Assembly: GCA_937892115.1 (NCBI GenBank)
Contig: CALAUI010000006.1
Location: forward strand, 241,421 to 305,420
Source: an uncultured Clostridia bacterium
Lineage (GTDB): Bacteria; Bacillota; Clostridia; Oscillospirales; Acutalibacteraceae
Reading direction: 5' to 3'
DNA: 64,000 nucleotides
This document shows, piece after piece, positions 41,245 through 48,711 of the stretch. A model generated the notes under the pieces. The model searched no databases and was not told where the DNA came from. It saw only the letters and a list, made by a program, of their open reading frames with translations. A program made the translations under genes and the position numbers. Every line of letters begins with the position of its first letter. Position 1 is the stretch's first letter.

Positions 41245-41772
41245 ATGAAAAATAAAAATAGTTTCAGAATCATTATAGCTGCTTTGTTTTCCGCATTGGC
41301 AGTCGTAACCTCTCTGATAATACATATACCAATACCCGGAGCAATGGGATTTCTCAATATCAGCGATGCATTTTCCATATCCGCAGTAATACTTCTCGGT
41401 CCTGTTTACGGTACCTTATCAGCCGCTATCGGTGGGATTCTGAGTGATATAATTGCCGGTAGTCCCATTTATATTCCTGCAACATTTATTATAAAAGTGT
41501 TAATGTCTTTTGCCGTAAGCATGATATATAAAAAATTAAGCAAACACGGAAAAAATATTATTTCTCTGATATTACCGTGTATTTCTGCCGTAATAATCAT
41601 GACCTGCGGATATTTTACATATGAATACTGTTTCTTAGTGGGCAAGGCGTCAATAGTAGGTATACCTTTCAATATATTACAAGGAATACTATCGTCAGTA
41701 ATCGCAATTCTGATAATCAAAGCAATGAACAAAACACAATTATTCAAATCGTCTGAAAGGAAATCAATATGA
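41245..41772 (+). CDS. ECF transporter S component (vitamin-binding membrane subunit)
   Basis: A 175-residue membrane protein with about six helices and the typical S-component layout: basic N-terminus, FSALAVVTSLIIHIPIPGAMGFLNISDAF, ILLGPVYGTLSAAIGGILSDII. Such proteins bind a vitamin and use a shared energising module (EcfA, EcfA', EcfT), which is not in this window. Adjacent MocR suggests a B6 vitamer or a thiamine precursor, but this is only inferred from context. The stop overlaps the next start (ATGA). The ribosome site is AAGAGG. Confidence 0.8.
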   Translation: MKNKNSFRIIIAALFSALAVVTSLIIHIPIPGAMGFLNISDAFSISAVILLGPVYGTLSAAIGGILSDIIAGSPIYIPATFIIKVLMSFAVSMIYKKLSKHGKNIISLILPCISAVIIMTCGYFTYEYCFLVGKASIVGIPFNILQGILSSVIAILIIKAMNKTQLFKSSERKSI

Positions 41773-42302
41773 GTTTATATGACCAGGCATATTCAGCCGC
41801 AAAAGAGCTTATTGAAAAAGCAAATCTCAAAGAAGGAAATCTTGTGGTAATCGGCTGTTCAACAAGCGAGGTAATCGGTGAAAAAATAGGTACTTCGGGA
41901 ACAGTCGAAACCGCTCAGCTAATCGTAAAAGGATTACTTGACGCTTTCACACCACTCGGCATTCATATCGCAGGTCAATGCTGCGAGCATCTGAACAGAG
42001 CACTTGTAATTGAAAAAAGCGAAGCGGATAAAAGAAATTATGAACAGGTTCTTGTAGTTCCATATCCGCATGCAGGCGGGTCATTCGTTACTACATTATA
42101 CCATACCTTTGTAAACCCCGTTATGGTTGAAGAAATCAAAGCTGACGCAGGAATTGATATAGGAAATACACTCATCGGTATGCATCTTAAAAGAGTTGCC
42201 GTTCCCGTAAGACTTGAAAACAACAAAATCGGTGAAGCAAATCTGAACGCCGCAAGGACAAGAGCAAAACTTATCGGCGGAGAAAGAGCAAAATATGAAT
42301 AA
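41769..42302 (+). CDS. YwlG/UPF0340 (DUF436) family protein
   Basis: A 177-residue cytoplasmic protein matching the TIGR01440/UPF0340 family: VIGCSTSEVIGEKIGT, IAGQCCEHLNRALVIE, VPYPHAGGSFVTTLY and GMHLKRVAVPVR are its conserved blocks. No biochemical function is established. The Cys-Cys-Glu-His cluster and small fold hint at a metal- or nucleotide-related enzyme. AAAGGAAATCAAT precedes the ATG, which overlaps the S-component stop by four bases. Tight coupling to a vitamin transporter is a functional clue. Confidence 0.88.
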   Translation: MSLYDQAYSAAKELIEKANLKEGNLVVIGCSTSEVIGEKIGTSGTVETAQLIVKGLLDAFTPLGIHIAGQCCEHLNRALVIEKSEADKRNYEQVLVVPYPHAGGSFVTTLYHTFVNPVMVEEIKADAGIDIGNTLIGMHLKRVAVPVRLENNKIGEANLNAARTRAKLIGGERAKYE

Positions 42303-42334
42303 ATAATCGCCCTCAATGAGGGCGATTATTTTAA
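42302..42334. terminator. Bidirectional terminator between ywlG and the deacetylase gene
   Basis: Thirteen-pair stem AATAATCGCCCTC (42302-42314) / GAGGGCGATTATT (42318-42330) with a three-base loop, TTTT following on the plus strand and AATAAAT-derived U's on the minus strand. Confidence 0.88.
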
Positions 42335-43032
42335 TTATCAGATAATACTTCTAAATTCGTACCGTAAAAAATATCATCGCGACCGGAAATCATTTTACAG
42401 AATTCTTCCATTCTGCCCCATGTATTATCAAAGTCAAACTCATAGCTGTGTCCCCAGATATAAAACAGCTTTGGCGAATCGGTCTTCAATGATAAAAATT
42501 CATCGGCAAGCTTAAACATTTCTCCCCAGTTCATATGATAAACGGTAGGTTTAAACTCAAGTAAATTATCCTGAAGTTCAAAATTTCCCGAGCATACAGT
42601 TGTTCTGGCATATTTAATATCTGAGTTTTTGCGGATAATTTCGGCAACATCATGTGTATAGTTTACACCGCCGCCCGGATACGCCATTCCGAGAACGTCA
42701 TAGCCAACCAATTCCGACAAATTCTTTTTATCCGAAACAACCTGACGTATAATCTCCTTCTCATCGGTCAATTCCGCAAGGTTAGGATGAGTAAGAGTAT
42801 GAACAGCCACTTCGTGTCCGTCGTATATTTTTGCAATTTCACAGGGTCTCGGCTTACAATGCGCAATAGTATAATCGTTTCTTATGAGCGCGTTGCTGTT
42901 TCCGAGCAATTCGGAGTTAATGTTAAAAGTTGCCTTCAAACCATATCTGTTAAAAATATCAATTAATCGACGATCTTGTGTTACACCGTCATCATAACTG
43001 AAAGTAATCGCTTTCATTTTGCCGTTAAACAT
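42331..43032 (-). CDS. Polysaccharide-deacetylase-family (NodB-like) protein
   Basis: A 233-residue protein without signal peptide. The motif TFSYDDG carries the catalytic Asp and metal Asp; HTLTHPNLAEL carries the two metal His; YPGGGVNYT corresponds to motif 3 and the C-terminal IWGHSYEFD to the last motif. The short, cytoplasmic form differs from exported peptidoglycan deacetylases and may act on small carbohydrates. ATG at 43032 has AGGA six to seven bases before it; an ATG two codons upstream sits on that site. Confidence 0.85.
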   Translation of the reverse strand: MFNGKMKAITFSYDDGVTQDRRLIDIFNRYGLKATFNINSELLGNSNALIRNDYTIAHCKPRPCEIAKIYDGHEVAVHTLTHPNLAELTDEKEIIRQVVSDKKNLSELVGYDVLGMAYPGGGVNYTHDVAEIIRKNSDIKYARTTVCSGNFELQDNLLEFKPTVYHMNWGEMFKLADEFLSLKTDSPKLFYIWGHSYEFDFDNTWGRMEEFCKMISGRDDIFYGTNLEVLSDN

Positions 43033-43057
43033 TATCATTCCTCACTTTCTGCTCTAT

Positions 43058-43085
43058 ATTATAACAAATATAATTTTATTTTCAA
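43058..43085 (-). promoter_or_regulatory. Promoter of the deacetylase gene
   Basis: Minus strand TTGAAA (43080-43085), 16 bases, TATAAT (43058-43063), about 20 bases before the ribosome site. Confidence 0.7.
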
Positions 43086-43103
43086 TAAATGTGGGTAAAT
43101 ATG

Positions 43104-43132
43104 TTGTAATATTTACATTCAGGTGATAAAAT
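43104..43132 (+). promoter_or_regulatory. Promoter of the MATE transporter gene
   Basis: TTGTAA (43104-43109), 17 bases, TAAAAT (43127-43132), followed by GGAG and the ATG at 43163. Confidence 0.58.
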
Positions 43133-43162
43133 CTTAAAGATTTAACTAATGGAGATATAATA

Positions 43163-44536
43163 ATGAAAAATGAGATGACAAATAAAGAGTTCTATAAAGC
43201 GTTTATGATAATGACCGTAACCGTAGCTCTTCAAAATCTGATTGTTTACGGAGTAAACCTTGCAGATTCGGTTATGATGGGAGCTTACAGCGAAACAGCA
43301 CTCAGCGGAGTAGGTATCTGCAATAACATTCAATATCTGCTTTTTATGGCGGTAACCGGCGTAACAAACGGTACAACAGTAATCGCTTCCAGATACTGGG
43401 GAATGAGAAAAATAAATTCAATTAAAAGAATTTCATCCGTGGCAATGATTCTCGGTATGGGAATTTCCGCTTTTATTTTCTTACTCTGCTGTCTTATGCC
43501 CGAAAAACTGATATATCTCTTTACGGATAAAGAATCCGTAGCAAATGAAGCTGTAAAATATCTTGTCATTATTAAATATACATACATTATTTTCGGCATA
43601 ACGCAGATATTACTTGCCGTATTGAGGAGCGTTGAAACAGTTAAAATCGGATTCTATGTTTCATTATCATCATTTGCAATCAACGTAGTCCTCAACTGGA
43701 TATTTATATACGGAAAATTCGGCTGTCCCGAAATGGGAATAAAGGGTGCAGCTTACGCTACTCTTATATCGAGACTGATAGAATTTGCGGTCGTTATAAT
43801 ATATACATTCTTCTTTGATAAAAAAATCCATTTGACCTTAATATCCGTATTCAAAGCCGATAAAAATATCTTCAAAGAATATATAAAAACCGGCTCTCCC
43901 CTGCTCGCAAGTTCTGTTTCTTGGGGACTTGCAATGGATATCCAGGGGGCAATTATCGGCCGTCTTGTCGAAAGTGCCATAGCTGCCAACAGTATAGCAA
44001 CAACACTTTTCCAGATAGCAAGTGTTATTACTTACGCTGCCGGAAATGCTGCCTGTGTACTTATAGCAAAAACAATCGGTGAAAAGAGCAGTCTTGAAAT
44101 AATAAAGAAAAGAACAAAAGGATTACAATGGCTGTTTCTGGCAATCGGCGTATTATCAAGTATTCTTCTGTTAGCTATCAAATCTTTCATTATCGGATTT
44201 TATGATGCATCTCCCGATACAATTAAATATACAACTCAGTTTTCAATCGTGCTGATGGTAACAATAATAGGTACGTCGTATGAATGTCCCTGCCTCTGCG
44301 GCATTGTATCCGGCGGTGGCGAAACGGATTTTGTTTTCAAAAACGATATCATATTTATGTGGTTGATTGTATTACCACTGTCAGCTTTAAGCGCGTTTTA
44401 TTTCAAATGGCCCGTAGTAGTTACGTTTGCCTGTCTGAAATCAGATCAGGTGCTTAAATGTCCCGTTGCATATTTCAAGACACAAAGCTATAACTGGGTC
44501 AAAAGAATAAACAAAGACGAAGAAGAATCGGCATAA
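43163..44536 (+). CDS. MATE-family multidrug/metabolite efflux transporter
   Basis: A 457-residue protein with about twelve membrane helices in two related halves. DSVMMGAYSETALSGVGICNNI and GVTNGTTVIASRYWG in the first half, and SPLLASSVSWGLAMDIQGAIIGRL with VESAIAANSIATT in the second, are typical of DinF/NorM-like MATE pumps driven by sodium or proton gradients. TGGAGATATAATA precedes the ATG. Substrate cannot be predicted. It is monocistronic, with its own promoter and terminator. Confidence 0.93.
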   Translation: MKNEMTNKEFYKAFMIMTVTVALQNLIVYGVNLADSVMMGAYSETALSGVGICNNIQYLLFMAVTGVTNGTTVIASRYWGMRKINSIKRISSVAMILGMGISAFIFLLCCLMPEKLIYLFTDKESVANEAVKYLVIIKYTYIIFGITQILLAVLRSVETVKIGFYVSLSSFAINVVLNWIFIYGKFGCPEMGIKGAAYATLISRLIEFAVVIIYTFFFDKKIHLTLISVFKADKNIFKEYIKTGSPLLASSVSWGLAMDIQGAIIGRLVESAIAANSIATTLFQIASVITYAAGNAACVLIAKTIGEKSSLEIIKKRTKGLQWLFLAIGVLSSILLLAIKSFIIGFYDASPDTIKYTTQFSIVLMVTIIGTSYECPCLCGIVSGGGETDFVFKNDIIFMWLIVLPLSALSAFYFKWPVVVTFACLKSDQVLKCPVAYFKTQSYNWVKRINKDEEESA

Positions 44537-44553
44537 TAACAGTAATAAAAATT

Positions 44554-44586
44554 CCGAGACAGACCAAATCTGTCTCGGTTATTTCT
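44554..44586 (+). terminator. Terminator after the MATE gene
   Basis: Ten-pair stem CCGAGACAGA (44554-44563) / TCTGTCTCGG (44569-44578), loop CCAAA, followed by TTATTTCTTT; it also sits at the end of the convergent flavoprotein gene. Confidence 0.85.
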
Positions 44587-46200
44587 TTACGGATTCCATT
44601 CATCCGTTTCATCAAGTAAAACTGCATGTGCACATCTGATGCCGTCAACTGCTGCAGAAACAATTCCTCCTGCATAACCGGCGCCCTCACCACATGGATA
44701 AACCCCTCGAATATTTGACTGATAAATGTCATTTCTGAGGATTCTGACGGGTGAAGAAGAACGGGTTTCGGGCGCTGTAAGAACAGCATCGGGAAGAGCA
44801 AAACCGCTGAGCATTCTGTCCATTTTAATCAGAGCATCTGCCATGGTATCAGTAATCTTTTCGGGAAGAACATCCCTTATATTACCCGGCGTAACTCCGG
44901 TAGGGCAAGATGGCTTAACAAAAGACAGTCTATTTGATTTTACATTGTTGAGGAAGTCACCGACAAGCTGACACGGGGCAGCGTAATCGCCTCCGCCGAG
45001 TTCAAAGGCATTTGTCTCAATCTGTCTTTGCAATTTAATACCGGCAAGAGGGTGATCGCTCCCGAAATTCTCCGGTTCAACACCTACAAGAATTGCAGAA
45101 TTTGAATTTTCTCCGTTTCTTGCATATTCGCTCATACCGTTGACAACAACTCTGTTTTCTTCGCTTGCCGCAGAAACAACAGTACCTCCGGGGCACATAC
45201 AAAATGTATATGCTCCCCTTCCGTGGTCAGGATGACAAGCCATTTTATATACGGCAGCTCCGAGTTTCGGATGTCCGGCATAATCACCGAACTGTGCTTT
45301 ATCAATAAGTTCTCTCGGATGTTCAATACGAACTCCCATTGAAAACGGTTTCTGAATTATATTAAAACCGCGTTTATATAACATTTCAACGGTATCTCTT
45401 GCAGAGTGACCTATACAAAGCAGAACGGTATCTGTTTCAAAATCTACAGAGCTTCCGTCAGATTCAATATAAGAAATGCCCTGTACGGAATTATTAGCTA
45501 TAATAAGATCCGTCAGCTTGGTGTTAAATTTTACTTCTCCGCCTAAGGATATTATTTCTTCTCTGATTGCCTTGACAACTTTTCCGAGTCTGTCGGTACC
45601 GATATGAGGCGTAGCGGAATAAGCGATTTCTTCCGGAGCACCGTGAGAAATAAGTTCATCTACAACTTTTTTACACAGAGGGTCCTTGATACCCGTTGTA
45701 AGCTTTCCGTCAGAAAAAGTACCTGCACCGCCTTCGCCGAACTGAACGTTGCTTTCTGTATTTAATTTTCTTGTATTCCAGAAGCCGAGAACATCGGCAT
45801 GTCTTTTGTCAACATCGGAACCCCTTTCAATTACAAGAGGTTTCAGACCTGCTCTGGCAAGAGTTAAAGCAGCGCAGAAACCGGCAGGGCCAAATCCGAC
45901 AATAACAGGTCTGAATATGCTGTTTCGCTTGTTTTCGGGCATGGAATACGGCTCATATTCATATATATCGGCTTTACTTGTCCTTGCATGTTTCAGAATT
46001 ACCTTTTCATCACCTTCAACCTCGGCAATTACGTTATACACAAAGCAAATATCGTCTTTTTTCCTTGAATCAATAGCTTTCCTTGAAATAGATATATTCT
46101 TTATTATTTCAGGATTACAGCGCAGCACTTTTGCCGTTACAGACCTGAGATCAGATTCATCACTGTCAAGAGAAAGCTTGATTTCGTTAATTTTAATCAT
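44587..46200 (-). CDS. FAD-dependent dehydrogenase of the COG2509 type
   Basis: A 537-residue flavoprotein. The ATG at 46200 (MIKINEIKLSL) has AGGTGA upstream and overlaps the end of the preceding gene by eight bases. An N-terminal region of about 90 residues precedes the FAD motif VIVGFGPAGFCAALTLARAGLKPLVIERG. NVQFGEGGAGTFSDGKL, CIGHSARDT, CMCPGGTVVSAAS and the C-terminal GVYPCGEGAGYAGGI are signatures of the uncharacterised FAD-dependent dehydrogenase family. CPGG and CGEG cysteines could be redox-active. Biochemical role unknown. Confidence 0.85.
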   Translation of the reverse strand: MIKINEIKLSLDSDESDLRSVTAKVLRCNPEIIKNISISRKAIDSRKKDDICFVYNVIAEVEGDEKVILKHARTSKADIYEYEPYSMPENKRNSIFRPVIVGFGPAGFCAALTLARAGLKPLVIERGSDVDKRHADVLGFWNTRKLNTESNVQFGEGGAGTFSDGKLTTGIKDPLCKKVVDELISHGAPEEIAYSATPHIGTDRLGKVVKAIREEIISLGGEVKFNTKLTDLIIANNSVQGISYIESDGSSVDFETDTVLLCIGHSARDTVEMLYKRGFNIIQKPFSMGVRIEHPRELIDKAQFGDYAGHPKLGAAVYKMACHPDHGRGAYTFCMCPGGTVVSAASEENRVVVNGMSEYARNGENSNSAILVGVEPENFGSDHPLAGIKLQRQIETNAFELGGGDYAAPCQLVGDFLNNVKSNRLSFVKPSCPTGVTPGNIRDVLPEKITDTMADALIKMDRMLSGFALPDAVLTAPETRSSSPVRILRNDIYQSNIRGVYPCGEGAGYAGGIVSAAVDGIRCAHAVLLDETDEWNP

Positions 46201-47410
46201 TAAGTTCACCTGCAAGTAATCCCGAAGCAAATGCCCATTGAAGATTAAAGCCGCCGCATCCACCGTCAACGTCTGCAATTTCACCGCAGATATAAAGATT
46301 ACTTATAATTTCAGATTCCATAGTATCAGAGCATATTTCGGAAACATCAATTCCGCCGCTTGTAACCTGAGCGTTGGCAAAACCTCTTGTCCCGAGAATA
46401 TCAAGAGAAAAATCTTTAATTTTATTAACAAGCAATGAAATCATGTTATCACTCATAATATCAATACGGGCATCTGAAATATATATCCCCGCATTTTTCA
46501 TAAGCATAACGCCTATTTGCTTGGGTAAAATACCGGTCAGCAAATTCTCAAGAAGCTGACCTTTTTTTATTTCAATCAGAGAAGACACGTAATCGGCTAA
46601 TTTAATTTCGTCGGTTTCGGGTATAAAGTCAATATGTAATACCGGGTCAAATCCGTTTCGAAGTTCTCTTTCCGCAAAGGAAGCAAGCTCCATGGCGGCA
46701 ATGCCGGAAACTCCCGTATCAGTAAAAAGAATCTCGCCTTTTGAAGAATATTTATTCCTTTTTCCCTCAAGGGTAAGGTTAACATTTGAAGCCCGAAGAC
46801 CTTTTACCGATTTAATTTTTTCCGGTCTTGAATTAAGCGGAACAAGAGAAGGAACAAGCGTAGTAATCGTATGACCGAGTTTTTTCATAACGGGATACAT
46901 ACTGCCATCGCTTCCCTGTGAAGGAGAAGCTTTGCCTCCGGAAGCAATGATAAGCTTATTACAAAGAAAGGAATCATTGACAATCATACCGTCATCCGAT
47001 ACTGAAATCCTTTCAGCTTTATACTCGGTAAATATGTCAATATTAAGATTATCAATTTCAAATCTCAGACAATCAAGTACCGAGGCGGCGGTATTACTGC
47101 GTGGATATACCCTTCCCGATTCGTCACAATAGGTAAGTAATCCGAGTGAAGAAAAGAAATCAATTACCTTTTCGGGAGGATATTTTTCAAATACCGATTT
47201 AACAAATTCATCATTTCTGTAAGTATGAGCTGCAGCGTTCATATTTGTCATATTACATCTGCCGTTTCCGGTGGCAAGAATTTTCTTACCGAGACGAGGT
47301 AACTGCTCAAAAACAGCTATTTTCATTTCGGGATGCAATCTTTTCGCATTTATCGCCGCGACAAGGCCGGAAGCACTTCCGCCTATAATACCGAGGTCAT
47401 AAATTTTCAT
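46193..47410 (-). CDS. HI0933/BaiN-family flavoprotein
   Basis: A 405-residue NAD(P)/FAD-dependent oxidoreductase. It begins DLGIIGGSASGLVAAINAK, followed by LGKKILATGNGRCNMTN, the hallmark of this family, TDTGVSGIAAMELA and the C-terminal CGEIADVDGGCGGFNLQWAFASG. BaiN members reduce bile-acid intermediates in some gut Clostridia, but most members have unknown substrates, so I do not assign that activity. GGAGG precedes the ATG. The next gene overlaps its 3' end by eight bases, so two flavoproteins are made in a coupled fashion. Confidence 0.88.
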   Translation of the reverse strand: MKIYDLGIIGGSASGLVAAINAKRLHPEMKIAVFEQLPRLGKKILATGNGRCNMTNMNAAAHTYRNDEFVKSVFEKYPPEKVIDFFSSLGLLTYCDESGRVYPRSNTAASVLDCLRFEIDNLNIDIFTEYKAERISVSDDGMIVNDSFLCNKLIIASGGKASPSQGSDGSMYPVMKKLGHTITTLVPSLVPLNSRPEKIKSVKGLRASNVNLTLEGKRNKYSSKGEILFTDTGVSGIAAMELASFAERELRNGFDPVLHIDFIPETDEIKLADYVSSLIEIKKGQLLENLLTGILPKQIGVMLMKNAGIYISDARIDIMSDNMISLLVNKIKDFSLDILGTRGFANAQVTSGGIDVSEICSDTMESEIISNLYICGEIADVDGGCGGFNLQWAFASGLLAGELND

Positions 47411-47437
47411 AATATCCTCCTTTCGTTATTTTAGGTG

Positions 47438-47466
47438 ATTATACAATAATCATTAGTATAATTCAA
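47438..47466 (-). promoter_or_regulatory. Promoter of the twin flavoprotein operon
   Basis: Minus strand TTGAAT (47461-47466), 17 bases, TATAAT (47438-47443), about 27 bases before the ATG at 47410. Confidence 0.8.
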
Positions 47467-47496
47467 GTAAAAACCGCCAATGAAAACATTGACGGT
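47467..47496 (-). terminator. Terminator of the hrcA-grpE-dnaK-dnaJ operon
   Basis: Stem ACCGTCAATG / CATTGGCGGT on the minus strand (47487-47496 / 47473-47482, one G-U pair) followed by TTTTTAC, six bases after the dnaJ stop. Confidence 0.85.
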
Positions 47497-47502
47497 AAAT
47501 AA

Positions 47503-48654
47503 TTATTTCTTAAATTTATCAAAAACAGACTTTTTATTCACTCCGGCTTCTGCAGTTCTGTTTACTCCGAGTTCTTTTTCAAGTTCGGAAATAAGTTCTC
47601 TCTGCTTCAGGGTAAGTGATTTCGGAACGTCAACTTTAATCGTAACCTTCATATCGCCTTTACCTCTGCCGTTGACAATTTGTATTCCCTTGCCTCTGAG
47701 AGTAAACACAGTCTCGGACTGAGTACCGGCGGGAACGTCAATGAATACGTCTCCGTCAAGCGTCGGTATTCTGATTTTATCACCGAGAGCTGCCTGAGTA
47801 AAACTGATATGTTTATCAAGTAAAACGGTAAAACCGTCTCTGTTAAAATACGGATGAGGTTTTACTATAACGAACACTTCAAGGTTTCCTTCTGTACCGC
47901 CGTTCACACCGGAATTTCCTTCACCGTAAACAACAAACGTCTGTTCATCATCAATGCCTGCGGGTACGTCAACGGTAACAGGGACTTTATTCATAACTCT
48001 TCCATTGCCGTGACATTTCGGACAGGGTGATTCGATTATCTTACCGCTTCCGGAGCATCTCTGACAAGCTTTCTGACTCTGGATTACACCAAATGGTGTT
48101 CTTTGCTGAACGCTGACGTAGCCCCTGCCTGAACACTCAGGACAGGTCTTTTTGCTTGTGCCCGAAGCACAGCCGCTGCCTCCGCATTCGGTACAGGTTG
48201 AGGTTTTATTGAGTTCAACTGTTCTCTTACATCCTTTGGCAGCTTCCTCAAAAGAAACAGTAATCCTTGTACGGAGAGTTTCACCGCGTCTTGAAGCATT
48301 GGGATTTGCTCTTCTGTTGCCTCCGCCGAATCCGCCGAAAAACGAACCGAAGATATCTCCCAAGTCACCCATATCAAAATCAACACCCCCGCCAAAGGGA
48401 TTACCGCCGCCGGCACCGAAATTCGGATCAACACCTGCATGACCGAATTGATCATAACGAGATTTCTTATCAGAATCGGAAAGAACCTCATACGCTTCAT
48501 TAACTTCTTTAAATTTCGCTTCGGCGTCAGGATTATCGGGGTTAAGGTCCGGATGATACTGCTTGGCTTTCTGTCTGTATGCTTTTTTTATTTCGTCTTC
48601 CGAGGCACCTTTATTTATACCAAGGACTTCATAATAGTCTCTTTTATCTGCCAA
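47503..48654 (-). CDS. dnaJ: Chaperone protein DnaJ
   Basis: Hsp40 co-chaperone that delivers substrates to DnaK and stimulates its ATPase. The 383-residue protein has a J domain with the HPD motif (QYHPDLNP) and a Gly/Phe-rich linker (GNPFGGGVDF, FFGGFGGG). The zinc-finger domain has four CxxCxGxG repeats (CTECGGSG, CPECSGRG, CQRCSGSG, CPKCHGNG), followed by the C-terminal substrate-binding domains. The start codon is TTG at 48654, with GGAG seven bases before it; there is no ATG nearby. Last gene of the heat-shock operon. Confidence 0.97.
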   Translation of the reverse strand: MADKRDYYEVLGINKGASEDEIKKAYRQKAKQYHPDLNPDNPDAEAKFKEVNEAYEVLSDSDKKSRYDQFGHAGVDPNFGAGGGNPFGGGVDFDMGDLGDIFGSFFGGFGGGNRRANPNASRRGETLRTRITVSFEEAAKGCKRTVELNKTSTCTECGGSGCASGTSKKTCPECSGRGYVSVQQRTPFGVIQSQKACQRCSGSGKIIESPCPKCHGNGRVMNKVPVTVDVPAGIDDEQTFVVYGEGNSGVNGGTEGNLEVFVIVKPHPYFNRDGFTVLLDKHISFTQAALGDKIRIPTLDGDVFIDVPAGTQSETVFTLRGKGIQIVNGRGKGDMKVTIKVDVPKSLTLKQRELISELEKELGVNRTAEAGVNKKSVFDKFKK

Positions 48655-48676
48655 GGTAATTCTCCTGTTCTGATAT

Positions 48677-48702
48677 GAAGGTCCCCGTTTAAGGGAACCT
48701 TC
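48677..48702 (-). other. Intergenic hairpin between dnaK and dnaJ
   Basis: Inverted repeat GAAGGTTCCC / GGGGACCTTC (one mismatch) on the minus strand without a U-tract. It may stabilise the dnaK 3' end or reduce dnaJ expression; it is not a typical terminator. Confidence 0.55.
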
Positions 48703-48711
48703 ATAAATATA

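Noticed and set aside
46193..47410. Assigning bile-acid reductase (BaiN) function
   Set aside because: The protein belongs to the family, but most members have other or unknown substrates and no bai genes are near.
48677..48702. Terminator between dnaK and dnaJ
   Set aside because: The hairpin is good but no U-tract follows, and dnaJ needs the upstream promoter; treated as an intergenic hairpin.
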